5,853 nucleotides of DNA from Selenomonadaceae bacterium (GCA_017445435.1 JAFSUE010000277.1:1-5853); one strand, 5' to 3'. Counted from the first letter of the stretch, positions 1-5,801 are shown. Numbers and translations: made by a program. The notes: generated from the sequence alone by a model not told the origin.

Positions 1-1794
1 ACCGCCGCCGTCGAAGCTGTACCACTTGCTGAAAGAGTACGCGGCATTTATAAAAGTCCGCCTAAGCAAACAATTCCACCAGAACTTGAAGATAACGACG
101 ACGAATCAAACAAAGATTTTCATTCAACTTTCAATGACGAATTGCCGATCGATCGCCCAGATAAGTCGGCTACTTTTGATGATCGCCGCGCTCAATCTGA
201 AAATGAAAAGCTTGCTGAAACTATTCGTAACGCACAAAATCCTGCTGAAACTGTTGACGTTGACGACGAACCATTAACAGTTGATGAAAATATTTCAGCA
301 GATGAAAATTTGCCGCCCATTGATGAAAATATTTCAGCAGATGAAAATTTGCCGCCCATTGATGAAAATTTGCCAGCTGATGAAAACTTACCGTCTATTG
401 ATGAAAATATTCCAGCTGATGAAAATTTGCCGTCTATTGATGAAAACGTACCAGTAGATGAAAATTTGCCGCCACTTGATGAAAACATTCCAGCTGATGA
501 AAATTTGCCGCCTATTGATGAAAATATTCCAGCTGATGAAAACTTACCGCCACTTGATGAAAATATTTCAGCAGATGAAAATTTACCGCCTATTGATGAA
601 AATATTTCAGCAGATGAAAATTTGCCGTCCATTGATGAAAATATTTCAGCAGATGAAAATTTGCCACCCATTGATGAACAATTACTTCACGAACAAGCCG
701 CGCAGTTTGGCTTTACTCCTGAACAATTAGCGCAGGCTCAAGCTATGATGTTCGCGCAGTTCAATCAATATCAAATGGCAATGGCGCAAATGCAAATGCA
801 AGCTCAAGCACAGGCACAAGCTCAAGTTGCTGAAATGGCTGAACAAATGCGCGAACGTCACCGCCGCCGTTTATCAACAGCTGGGCAAGCTGAAGCAGTC
901 AAAACGGCTAGAATGACGCCTGAAGAGAAAAAAATCCATAACTTAGAAAATGAAGTTGCCCGCATGAAAAATCTTTTGTCGGGCGTCATGGGTCGTAACA
1001 CGTCGCCTAATTCCGTGACATTGCGCGAAGCTTTAACGTACCAGGAAGTTGACGAAGATATTTTAGACGAAATGGAAACGGACGCCAGCATTGGTGACAC
1101 GTCTGCAGATGTTTTAACTAGCGCGGCGCGATTGACACTTTCAAATTACATTGAGGAGCATTTAAAATTTTCAGGCGGCATAAAATTAAATCGTCACGGC
1201 TCAAGAATCGTTGCAGTACTTGGTACAACTGGCGTGGGTAAAACAACGACGCTTGCTAAAATTGCGGCTAAGTTCGTGCTTGAACATAAAATTGAACCTG
1301 TACTTGTGACGGCTGACACTTTCAGAATTTCCGCCGTCGACCAGCTGAAAACTTATTCAGATATTTTAGGCTTGCCGCTTGAAATTGTTTATTCACCTGC
1401 GGAATTAAGCGCGATGATTGACCGCCATAAAGACCGTGAATTGATTCTTATCGATACGGCGGGACGCAGTCGACAAAGTTTTCAGCAAATGCAAGATTTG
1501 AAAGATTTACTTAGCGTCCACTCCAGAATTGAAAAACATTTAGTCGTAAGCGCCACTACAAAAATTACTGACGCTAGAGATATGATAGAAAAATTTTCAA
1601 TCGTCGAACCAGAAAAATTAATTGTTACGAAGATTGATGAAACTGGAACGCTTGGGTTGATTTTAAATCTGCTGAAAGATAAAAATTTGATGCTCTCCTA
1701 CTTCACAACTGGGCAAGGTGTACCAGAAGACATTGAAGTTGCCAACGTGAATATTTTAACTGATTTATTCTTGAAAAAAATTGTTGGCGAATGA
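1..1794 (+). CDS. flhF: FlhF, flagellar SRP-type GTPase (5' end missing)
   Basis: This is a signal-recognition-particle family GTPase that, with FlhG, sets the site and number of flagella at the membrane. The frame is open from base 1 (597 residues here), and its first residues (TAAVEAVPLAERV) resemble the end of the FlhF N-terminal domain, so the start lies upstream. The TTG at 142 has no ribosome binding site and is not a credible start. In window numbering, residues 95-224 are ten 13-residue acidic repeats, about 249-290 are Met/Gln/Ala-rich ending in RERHRRR, and the NG GTPase domain runs from about 362 to the end. Visible GTPase motifs are P-loop GTTGVGKT (408-415), DTFR (439-442), DTAGR (485-489), TKID (543-546) and GQGVP (571-575), so the enzyme looks intact. 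The insert makes the protein much longer than typical FlhF. Assignment to FlhF rather than Ffh or FtsY rests on the missing M domain and on flhG next door. Confidence 0.95.
   Translation, partial: TAAVEAVPLAERVRGIYKSPPKQTIPPELEDNDDESNKDFHSTFNDELPIDRPDKSATFDDRRAQSENEKLAETIRNAQNPAETVDVDDEPLTVDENISADENLPPIDENISADENLPPIDENLPADENLPSIDENIPADENLPSIDENVPVDENLPPLDENIPADENLPPIDENIPADENLPPLDENISADENLPPIDENISADENLPSIDENISADENLPPIDEQLLHEQAAQFGFTPEQLAQAQAMMFAQFNQYQMAMAQMQMQAQAQAQAQVAEMAEQMRERHRRRLSTAGQAEAVKTARMTPEEKKIHNLENEVARMKNLLSGVMGRNTSPNSVTLREALTYQEVDEDILDEMETDASIGDTSADVLTSAARLTLSNYIEEHLKFSGGIKLNRHGSRIVAVLGTTGVGKTTTLAKIAAKFVLEHKIEPVLVTADTFRISAVDQLKTYSDILGLPLEIVYSPAELSAMIDRHKDRELILIDTAGRSRQSFQQMQDLKDLLSVHSRIEKHLVVSATTKITDARDMIEKFSIVEPEKLIVTKIDETGTLGLILNLLKDKNLMLSYFTTGQGVPEDIEVANVNILTDLFLKKIVGE
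283..672 (+). repeat. Ten tandem 39-bp units inside flhF (acidic DEN repeats)
   Basis: Ten uninterrupted 39-base units encode 13-residue blocks of the form DEN[ILV][SP][AV] followed by DENLP[PS][IL]. Each unit splits into an 18-base and a 21-base half that both begin with GATGAAAA(T/C), so an older DEN-type half-unit was probably duplicated first. Units 1 (283-321) and 2 (322-360) are identical base for base, while the others differ mostly at third codon positions and at the Ser/Pro and Ile/Leu sites. Each unit carries two Asp and two Glu and no Lys or Arg, giving 40 acidic residues in 130. The tract is probably disordered. Because 39 is divisible by three, gain or loss of units would keep the frame. 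Confidence 0.97.
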
Positions 1795-1795
1795 T

Positions 1796-1846
1796 AGCTT
1801 TTAGCTTTTATCAATTTCCTACAACCTAAAAGCTAAAACCTACAAT
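1796..1846 (+). repeat. Period-7 AT-rich repeat with 12-bp inverted repeat in the flhF-flhG gap
   Basis: The right part (1819-1846) is four heptamers of form CTAMAAN: CTACAAC, CTAAAAG, CTAAAAC and CTACAAT. The left part (1796-1810) carries the reverse complement of the same heptamer (CTTTTAG type) about twice. As a result TTTTAGCTTTTA (1799-1810) pairs perfectly with 1827-1838 around a 16-base loop. The array fills nearly the whole gap and touches the flhG ribosome binding site. No T-run follows the stem, so a simple intrinsic terminator is unlikely. Confidence 0.8.
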
Positions 1847-1847
1847 G

Positions 1848-1854
1848 AAGGGAG
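1848..1854 (+). promoter_or_regulatory. Ribosome binding site fixing the flhG start
   Basis: AAGGGAG lies 8 bases before the ATG at 1863. The earlier in-frame ATG at 1845 lies immediately before this site and has no site of its own, so 1863 is the preferred start. Confidence 0.75.
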
Positions 1855-1862
1855 CGCCTTTA

Positions 1863-2717
1863 ATGGCAGATCAAGCATCACGGCTTAGAAATTTGGTTGA
1901 AGAAAAAACTGGCGATAATAGCTCAACGCGAATAATCACAATTACTAGCGGCAAAGGCGGCGTAGGCAAAACTAACTTAGCGTTGAACTTGTCAATAGGT
2001 TTGCAAATGGCTGGGAAAAAAGTTCTACTTGTCGACGCCGATATTGGTATGTCGAATATAAATCTTTTAATGGGGCGAATAACTCAACGAAGTTTGCTTG
2101 ACCTTGCACGATACAAAACTAAAGTTGAAGACGTTATCGAAGAAAGCGACTTCGGCATAAAATATATTTCGGGCGTAGCCAGCATTGAAAAAATGATGAA
2201 TGCTAGCCATGAAGATTTGCGAATCATTCAGCGGAAAATTATTGAGTCGTCGAACATTGCCGATACGATTGTTATTGACACGGGCGCGGGCTTGAATCGC
2301 TACGTAATGGAATTTATTTTATTTGCGCGTGAAATTTTATTTGTAGCGACGAGTGAACCTGCCGCGTTGGCTGACGTTTATTCCGTCATTAAAGCGTACA
2401 GCGAATACAAAGGCAAGGGCGATTTAAAGTTAGTCGTGAATCGTGTACGTAATATAGATGAGTGGAAGGAAACGGCTGAAAGGTTGAATCAGACGACGCG
2501 AAAATTTTTAAATGTGTTTGTCGATCCTATCGGCTACGTTTATGAAGACCGCGCAGTTGCAGAGGCTGTACGTTTTCAAGAACCGTTTATCGTAAGAAAG
2601 CCGAAGTCTCCCGCGTCACGTTGCGTGAAAGAATTGGTGAACAGTCTTTTAACGGGTATGGAAATGCCAGAAATTTCCAAAGGTTGGTTTACCGTATTTC
2701 AAAATATTTTTGGGTAG
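1863..2717 (+). CDS. flhG: FlhG (YlxH), MinD-like ATPase regulating FlhF
   Basis: This is a ParA/MinD-family ATPase that controls flagellar number and placement by acting on FlhF at the membrane. Starting at ATG 1863 it has 284 residues, normal for the family. The N-terminus MADQASRLRNLV contains DQAxxLR (residues 3-9), the motif shown in Bacillus FlhG/YlxH to stimulate FlhF GTPase activity. The deviant Walker A GKGGVGKT is at 30-37, the VDADIG switch has its two Asp at 58 and 60, and IDTGAG (Asp139) is the Walker B-like motif. The tail (about 272-284, KGWFTVFQNIFG) is aromatic and amphipathic, as expected of the MinD-type membrane-targeting helix. The gene follows flhF after 68 bases on the same strand, which fits co-transcription. 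A six-residue-longer start at 1845 is possible but places the ribosome binding site inside the gene. Confidence 0.93.
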   Translation: MADQASRLRNLVEEKTGDNSSTRIITITSGKGGVGKTNLALNLSIGLQMAGKKVLLVDADIGMSNINLLMGRITQRSLLDLARYKTKVEDVIEESDFGIKYISGVASIEKMMNASHEDLRIIQRKIIESSNIADTIVIDTGAGLNRYVMEFILFAREILFVATSEPAALADVYSVIKAYSEYKGKGDLKLVVNRVRNIDEWKETAERLNQTTRKFLNVFVDPIGYVYEDRAVAEAVRFQEPFIVRKPKSPASRCVKELVNSLLTGMEMPEISKGWFTVFQNIFG

Positions 2718-2776
2718 CTAGGGAATTTTTGTAAAATTTGAGTTTATAGAAATTTTTATTTTTATTTATGAACTTC

Positions 2777-2859
2777 TTTTCTTTTGGCGCAAAAGAAAAC
2801 ATGTCCGCTGAAATCGCATCACGCGATTTGCGCGGACGGGCGCGCGTCCTTGCGCGCCC
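2777..2859. repeat. Intergenic element of three consecutive hairpins
   Basis: Three perfect or near-perfect stems stand side by side. The first is TTTTCTTTTG (2777-2786) pairing with 2790-2799 around GCG. The second is GTCCGC (2803-2808) with 2832-2837, enclosing AAATCGC (2811-2817) with 2823-2829 around loop ATCAC. The third is GGGCGCGC (2838-2845) with GCGCGCCC (2852-2859). The second and third hairpins are much richer in GC than the flanking gap. The layout resembles REP-like or small non-autonomous intergenic repeats, but a single copy cannot prove dispersal. Confidence 0.75.
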
Positions 2860-2868
2860 CGCTTATTT
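2838..2868 (+). terminator. Possible intrinsic terminator after flhG
   Basis: An 8-bp all-GC stem (2838-2845 with 2852-2859, six-base loop) is followed by CGCTTATTTT, an imperfect T-rich stretch. It would end transcripts from flhFG before the promoter of the HIT gene. The interrupted T-run makes it weaker than a textbook terminator, and it is also the third hairpin of the larger element. Confidence 0.45.
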
Positions 2869-2897
2869 TAAGTTTTACTGTACTAATGCGTTATAAT
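2868..2897 (+). promoter_or_regulatory. Probable sigma-A promoter for the HIT gene
   Basis: A perfect TATAAT (-10) is at 2892-2897, with a weak -35 candidate TTAAGT at 2868-2873 (18-base spacer). The expected transcript would start about 2904, almost at the ribosome binding site, giving a leader of roughly 18 bases. The weak -35 leaves some doubt. Confidence 0.5.
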
Positions 2898-2921
2898 ATT
2901 TTTTAGGGAGGAAAAAATTTT

Positions 2922-3266
2922 ATGGATTGTTTATTTTGCAAAATTGCTAACGGCGAAATTCCATCAAATTTTATTTATGAAGATGAAAGCGTCGTTGCCT
3001 TTCGTGATATAAATCCACAAGCGCCGCAACACATTTTAATTGTGCCGCGCAAACATATTGCCAGCATTAACGCCTTTGAAGTCGACGATAAAGACCTTGC
3101 CGCGCACATTTTAGTTGACGTTGTACCTAAGCTTGCTAAAGATTTAAAAATTGATGAAAGCGGTTATCGTGTCGTAATAAATACTGGTGACGAAGGCGGG
3201 CAAACTGTTCATCATCTGCACGTACATTTACTTGGCGGACGCTCCATGCAATGGCCACCAGGATAA
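2922..3266 (+). CDS. HIT-family protein of the HinT type (purine nucleoside phosphoramidase-like)
   Basis: This is a small cytoplasmic nucleotide-binding hydrolase of the histidine triad superfamily. HinT members hydrolyse AMP-lysine and other purine phosphoramidates, though their cell role in bacteria is mostly unclear. The 114 residues are full length. The N-terminus has the paired cysteines of CLFCKI (Cys3, Cys6), which bind zinc together with histidines in many bacterial members. Next comes the family signature HILIVPRKHI (37-46), then the triad H98-L-H100-V-H102 within HHLHVHLLGGR; by homology to human HINT1, H100 is the nucleophile. The C-terminus MQWPPG also matches HINT1. AGGGAGG at 2905-2911, 10 bases before the ATG, supports the start. 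It is preceded by its own likely promoter and followed after 47 bases by ilvN, so it probably leads a HIT-ilvN-DUF4127 transcript. Confidence 0.93.
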   Translation: MDCLFCKIANGEIPSNFIYEDESVVAFRDINPQAPQHILIVPRKHIASINAFEVDDKDLAAHILVDVVPKLAKDLKIDESGYRVVINTGDEGGQTVHHLHVHLLGGRSMQWPPG

Positions 3267-3298
3267 TTAAGAATTAAGAATGAAGAATTAAGAATTAA
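3264..3298 (+). repeat. Period-7 AT-rich tandem repeat in the HIT-ilvN gap
   Basis: Five heptamers with consensus GAATTAA run without a break; unit 1 is TAATTAA and unit 3 is GAATGAA. The first unit contains the TAA stop of the HIT gene, and the array runs into the ilvN ribosome binding site, so it forms almost the whole intergenic spacer. It resembles the short tandem heptamer repeats described between genes in cyanobacteria, though common origin is not implied. Confidence 0.85.
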
Positions 3299-3304
3299 AG
3301 GGAG
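3297..3304 (+). promoter_or_regulatory. Ribosome binding site fixing the TTG start of ilvN
   Basis: AAAGGGAG lies 9 bases before TTG 3314. No ATG or GTG lies in frame at suitable spacing, so this site decides for the TTG start. The resulting N-terminus MKKYLLAVLVDNKPG aligns with the start of the family. Confidence 0.8.
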
Positions 3305-3313
3305 ATTTAAATT

Positions 3314-3814
3314 TTGAAAAAATATTTACTTGCCGTGCTTGTCGACAATAAGCCAGGCGTTTTAACTCACGTGTCAGGACTTATCAGCCGCCGCGCCTTC
3401 AACATTGAAAGTATTTCAGCTGGCTACACGGAAGAACCTAGCGTCACGCGAATCAATATCGTTGTCAGCGTCGAATCTGAAAACGAACTTGATCAAGTCG
3501 TAAATCAGCTTAGCAAATTGATTGACGTTATTAAAATCGTGAATTTGAGTAAAGCGCCGTCGATTGAACGTGAACTTGTGATGATTAAAGTTAAAGCGTC
3601 GAAGGAGACCCGCGCAGATTTGGTTAGCATTGTCGACATTTTCCGCGCACAAATTGTTGATGTGACTAGTGAAAATATTGTCATTGAATTGACTGGCGGA
3701 CAAAATAAAATTGACGCTATTTGCGAAGTTTTAAGCGATTATGAAATTGTTGAAATTGCGCGGACGGGCGCGATAGCTCTTTCACGCGGACCAGTTCCAG
3801 TGAAAAATATGTAA
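3314..3814 (+). CDS. ilvN: Acetolactate synthase small (regulatory) subunit
   Basis: This is the regulatory subunit of acetohydroxyacid synthase, the first common enzyme of valine, leucine and isoleucine synthesis. It activates the catalytic IlvB-type subunit and usually confers valine feedback inhibition. The 166 residues are full length. An ACT domain covers about 4-76 (YLLAVLVDNKPGVL, then RRAFNIESISAG). The C-terminal domain follows, with an EIARTGAIALSRG signature near the end. Asn12, Gly15 and Asn30 match E. coli IlvH Asn11, Gly14 and Asn29, positions linked to valine sensitivity, so feedback control is likely kept. The start is TTG, supported by the site at 3297-3304. Unusually, the neighbours are a HIT protein and a DUF4127 protein, and no catalytic subunit is next to it. 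The name ilvH would fit equally well. Confidence 0.95.
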   Translation: MKKYLLAVLVDNKPGVLTHVSGLISRRAFNIESISAGYTEEPSVTRINIVVSVESENELDQVVNQLSKLIDVIKIVNLSKAPSIERELVMIKVKASKETRADLVSIVDIFRAQIVDVTSENIVIELTGGQNKIDAICEVLSDYEIVEIARTGAIALSRGPVPVKNM

Positions 3815-3839
3815 GTAGCAGTTAATAGTTTTTGAAAGT

Positions 3840-3848
3840 GAGGGTGGG
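3840..3848 (+). promoter_or_regulatory. Ribosome binding site fixing the DUF4127 start
   Basis: GAGGGTGGG sits 4 bases (8 from its AGGG core) before TTG 3853. Earlier in-frame candidates (TTG 3832, GTG 3838, GTG 3844) lie before or within it and lack a comparable site. Starting at 3853 also gives a clean signal peptide beginning MKKVLLL. Confidence 0.65.
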
Positions 3849-3852
3849 AACG

Positions 3853-5463
3853 TTGAAAAAAGTATTACTTCTTTTTATGCTAACAGCATTTATAATTTCG
3901 TTGTCAACGGTCGCCTTTGCCGCGCCAATCGGTCAAGGTAAAAAAATTTTGTACGTACCGATTGACAATCGCCCAATAATTTTACCTCAAACTGTTGAAG
4001 TTGCTGAAAAGCTCGGCTATGAAGTTGTCGTGCCGCCTGATGAAATTATAGGTACTAACTTAAGTATAGGCGATGCTGAAACACTTTGGACGTGGCTAAA
4101 TGAAAATGCTGTCGGTGCTAGCGCCGCAGTCATTTCAACTGATTCTATGCTTTATGGAAGTTTAGTTGCTTCGCGGCAACATAATTTGACGGCTGATCAA
4201 ATTTTAAATCGGGCTAAAAAGTTTGTGGAATTCAAGCAACGTTTCCCTAACCTTCCAATTTATGCTTTCGGTACGGTTATGCGCACGCCGCGTATGGGCT
4301 CCAATATCGGGTATGAACCAGAATATTATGCAACTTACGGCACGCAAATTTTCAGATACACCGCTTTAAGAGATAAACTTGAAATAAACGGCTTGACTAG
4401 ACGTGAGACGAAAGAATTTGCTGGGCTTGAAGGTACAATTCCCGCGAATGATCTTGAAGATTGGTTTGGCAGACGTAAGAAAAATTATGATGTATTGAAA
4501 TATTTTGTGGACTTGGCGCAAGATTATACCTTTGAATATTTTTTAGTAGGTTGTGATGACGGCGCGGAATATTCGCAGACACATTTGGAAGGTCGGCACT
4601 TGGAGGAATATGCAAAACCTCTCGGCAAGGCGCGTTGTCAAGTTTTGTCAGGCGCTGATGAATTGGGCGTACTTATGCTTAGCCGTGCAATTAACCGTGA
4701 CATTGGCAAAATTCCATTTGTAGCAGTTCGATACAATGTCGGAACAGGTAGACAAACTGTCCCACGCTATGATAGTGAATCAATTTCTTCATCGGTTGAC
4801 AGCGAAATTTTAGCAGCTGGCGGATTCAGAGTAAATCCTGTTGACCGTGCAAATTTTGTTGTAGTCGTCAATACGAATTACGACGGAAAAACTTTAGAGG
4901 CTAACTTGCCAGGCAATTTTACTAAGCCGCGCAAAGGTACAAAGCCCTTTGTTAAAATGTTAATGGAATTGACGGATAAAAATTATCCCGTCGGTATCAT
5001 CGATATTGCCTACGCTAACGGTGCTGATAATGCGCTTATGGATCAACTCCGCATTAACGATTTACTTTTCAAAATTCGTGCTTACAGCGGCTGGAATACA
5101 CCGTCGAACAGTTCAGGATTTTTAATTGGCGAAGGAGTTTTAACGCCGTGGATGGACGATCGCGACGTTGACGACTTACTTTTAACGCGCTACTTGGACG
5201 ATTGGGTTTATCAAGCAAATGTGCGCCGCGTCGTTACAGATATGTTGCCGAAAATGCCAGGTAAAGGCTCAAAAGGTGCGATTGACGAAAAAATGGCTCG
5301 TGTCGACGATTTAACTTCGGAAATGGCAACTAAATTTGTTGCGGAAAATATTAAATTGCCCAGCGGCTACTTTATAAGAAATATTCGATACACGCATCCT
5401 TGGAACAGAATGTATGAAGCGGGCGTTTCCTTTGACTTAGTGACGGAAAACGAAGACGTTTAA
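3853..5463 (+). CDS. Secreted DUF4127 family protein of unknown function
   Basis: The protein matches what I recall of the DUF4127 family, which has no established activity. Starting at TTG 3853 it has 536 residues, about normal length. Residues 1-23 form a standard Sec signal peptide: MKK, a hydrophobic core, and AFA before the predicted cut, with no lipobox cysteine. The mature protein should therefore be exported. Family landmarks in order are YVPIDNRP (34-41), DSMLYGSLVASR (97-108), CDDGAEYSQTHLEGR (from 234), GADELG (267-272), YANGADNAL (387-395) and GWNT (413-416), ending with HPWNRMYEAG near the C-terminus. Many conserved Asp, Asn and His residues would suit a metal-dependent or sugar-active enzyme, but that is only inference. 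The gene starts 38 bases after ilvN, probably in one transcript, and is followed by a terminator-like hairpin. I see no frameshift or truncation. Confidence 0.88.
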   Translation: MKKVLLLFMLTAFIISLSTVAFAAPIGQGKKILYVPIDNRPIILPQTVEVAEKLGYEVVVPPDEIIGTNLSIGDAETLWTWLNENAVGASAAVISTDSMLYGSLVASRQHNLTADQILNRAKKFVEFKQRFPNLPIYAFGTVMRTPRMGSNIGYEPEYYATYGTQIFRYTALRDKLEINGLTRRETKEFAGLEGTIPANDLEDWFGRRKKNYDVLKYFVDLAQDYTFEYFLVGCDDGAEYSQTHLEGRHLEEYAKPLGKARCQVLSGADELGVLMLSRAINRDIGKIPFVAVRYNVGTGRQTVPRYDSESISSSVDSEILAAGGFRVNPVDRANFVVVVNTNYDGKTLEANLPGNFTKPRKGTKPFVKMLMELTDKNYPVGIIDIAYANGADNALMDQLRINDLLFKIRAYSGWNTPSNSSGFLIGEGVLTPWMDDRDVDDLLLTRYLDDWVYQANVRRVVTDMLPKMPGKGSKGAIDEKMARVDDLTSEMATKFVAENIKLPSGYFIRNIRYTHPWNRMYEAGVSFDLVTENEDV

Positions 5464-5476
5464 ACGTAGCGACGAA

Positions 5477-5543
5477 TTGACAGCGTAAAAAAATGCGACG
5501 AGAAAATTTTTCCCGCCGTGTTTTTTTACGTCTGAATTGTCAA
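5477..5543 (+). terminator. Long hairpin after DUF4127, probable terminator
   Basis: A layered inverted repeat begins 13 bases after the stop codon. TTGACA (5477-5482) pairs with TGTCAA (5538-5543), and CGTAAAAAAA (5484-5493) pairs perfectly with TTTTTTTACG (5521-5530). Inside, 5496-5505 pairs with 5509-5518 with two mismatches. Read on the + strand, the inner stem is followed by T7 (5521-5527), as in an intrinsic terminator. The A7 on the left arm would give the same signal on the - strand, so it could work in both directions. Confidence 0.7.
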
Positions 5544-5751
5544 ATAAAATTCAACGTTTGTGAGAATCCCATTTCTGATTTGTATTGTTTATCTGTACGG
5601 TGCGATATTTGTTTAAAGTTTCATACTTTTCATACACTCACAACAAGTTAATGTAAAATTTTTTACCAAAGTTTTAGCTTATGTTTTATTTGCTGATTTT
5701 GCCAACACGCCCTAAAAAATATTCCGTTTCAAAATTTGCGTTTAAGGTGTC
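5544..5751. other. AT-rich intergenic stretch without a convincing gene
   Basis: No reading frame here has both useful length and a ribosome binding site, on either strand. The longest noted is a 27-codon frame at 5681-5764, without a good site. Small local structure exists: TTTCATAC twice (5619-5626 and 5628-5635) and a 6+2+6 palindrome GTAAAA/TTTTAC at 5653-5666. I cannot assign a riboswitch or small RNA. Together with the promoter region up to 5842 it forms a gap of about 380 bases. Confidence 0.6.
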
Positions 5752-5761
5752 TTGTATACAA
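5752..5761. promoter_or_regulatory. Perfect palindrome TTGTATACAA, possible operator
   Basis: This 10-base perfect palindrome lies 12 bases upstream of the -35 element of the next gene. Its TGTATACA core resembles operators of FadR/FCD-type GntR regulators. No regulator gene is visible in the window, so the link is an inference from motif shape alone. Confidence 0.4.
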
Positions 5762-5773
5762 TAATTGTAATAG

Positions 5774-5801
5774 TTGCAATAAAAAAAAATTGTGATAAAA
5801 T
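5774..5801 (+). promoter_or_regulatory. Probable sigma-A promoter with extended -10
   Basis: TTGCAA (-35, 5774-5779) and TAAAAT (-10, 5796-5801) are separated by 16 bases. TGA directly before the -10 completes an extended -10 (TGn). It would drive the gene that begins at the right edge, with a leader of about 35 bases. Confidence 0.55.

Noticed and set aside
192..671. A 159-codon reverse-strand frame with GKFSSAEIFSS-type repeats
   Set aside because: It is the complement of the flhF 39-bp array. The unit lacks stops in this frame, so the frame stays open simply because the array repeats. No ribosome binding site or independent support.
283..672. CRISPR-like array
   Set aside because: The units are directly adjacent without unique spacers and are translated in frame as part of FlhF.
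458..730. A 90-codon forward frame with MKICRHLMKIFQ-type repeats
   Set aside because: It is another shadow of the same repeat array, lying within the well-supported flhF frame.
2768..2896. A 42-residue frame beginning MNFFSFGAKENM across the three-hairpin element
   Set aside because: It is translated from the inverted repeats, has no ribosome binding site, and its stop overlaps the HIT promoter -10. Best read as non-coding.
3815..3839. A third period-7 repeat in the ilvN-DUF4127 gap (AGTTAAT, AGTTTTT)
   Set aside because: Only about two degenerate units can be seen, which is too weak to separate from AT-rich chance.
1338..5311. Frequent GTCGAC sites across the window
   Set aside because: They mostly fall on in-frame Val-Asp codon pairs or similar coding contexts, so codon choice explains them better than a regulatory or restriction signal.
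5681..5764. A 27-residue frame beginning MFYLLILPTRPKK
   Set aside because: It has no convincing ribosome binding site, is very short, and its end overlaps the TTGTATACAA palindrome.
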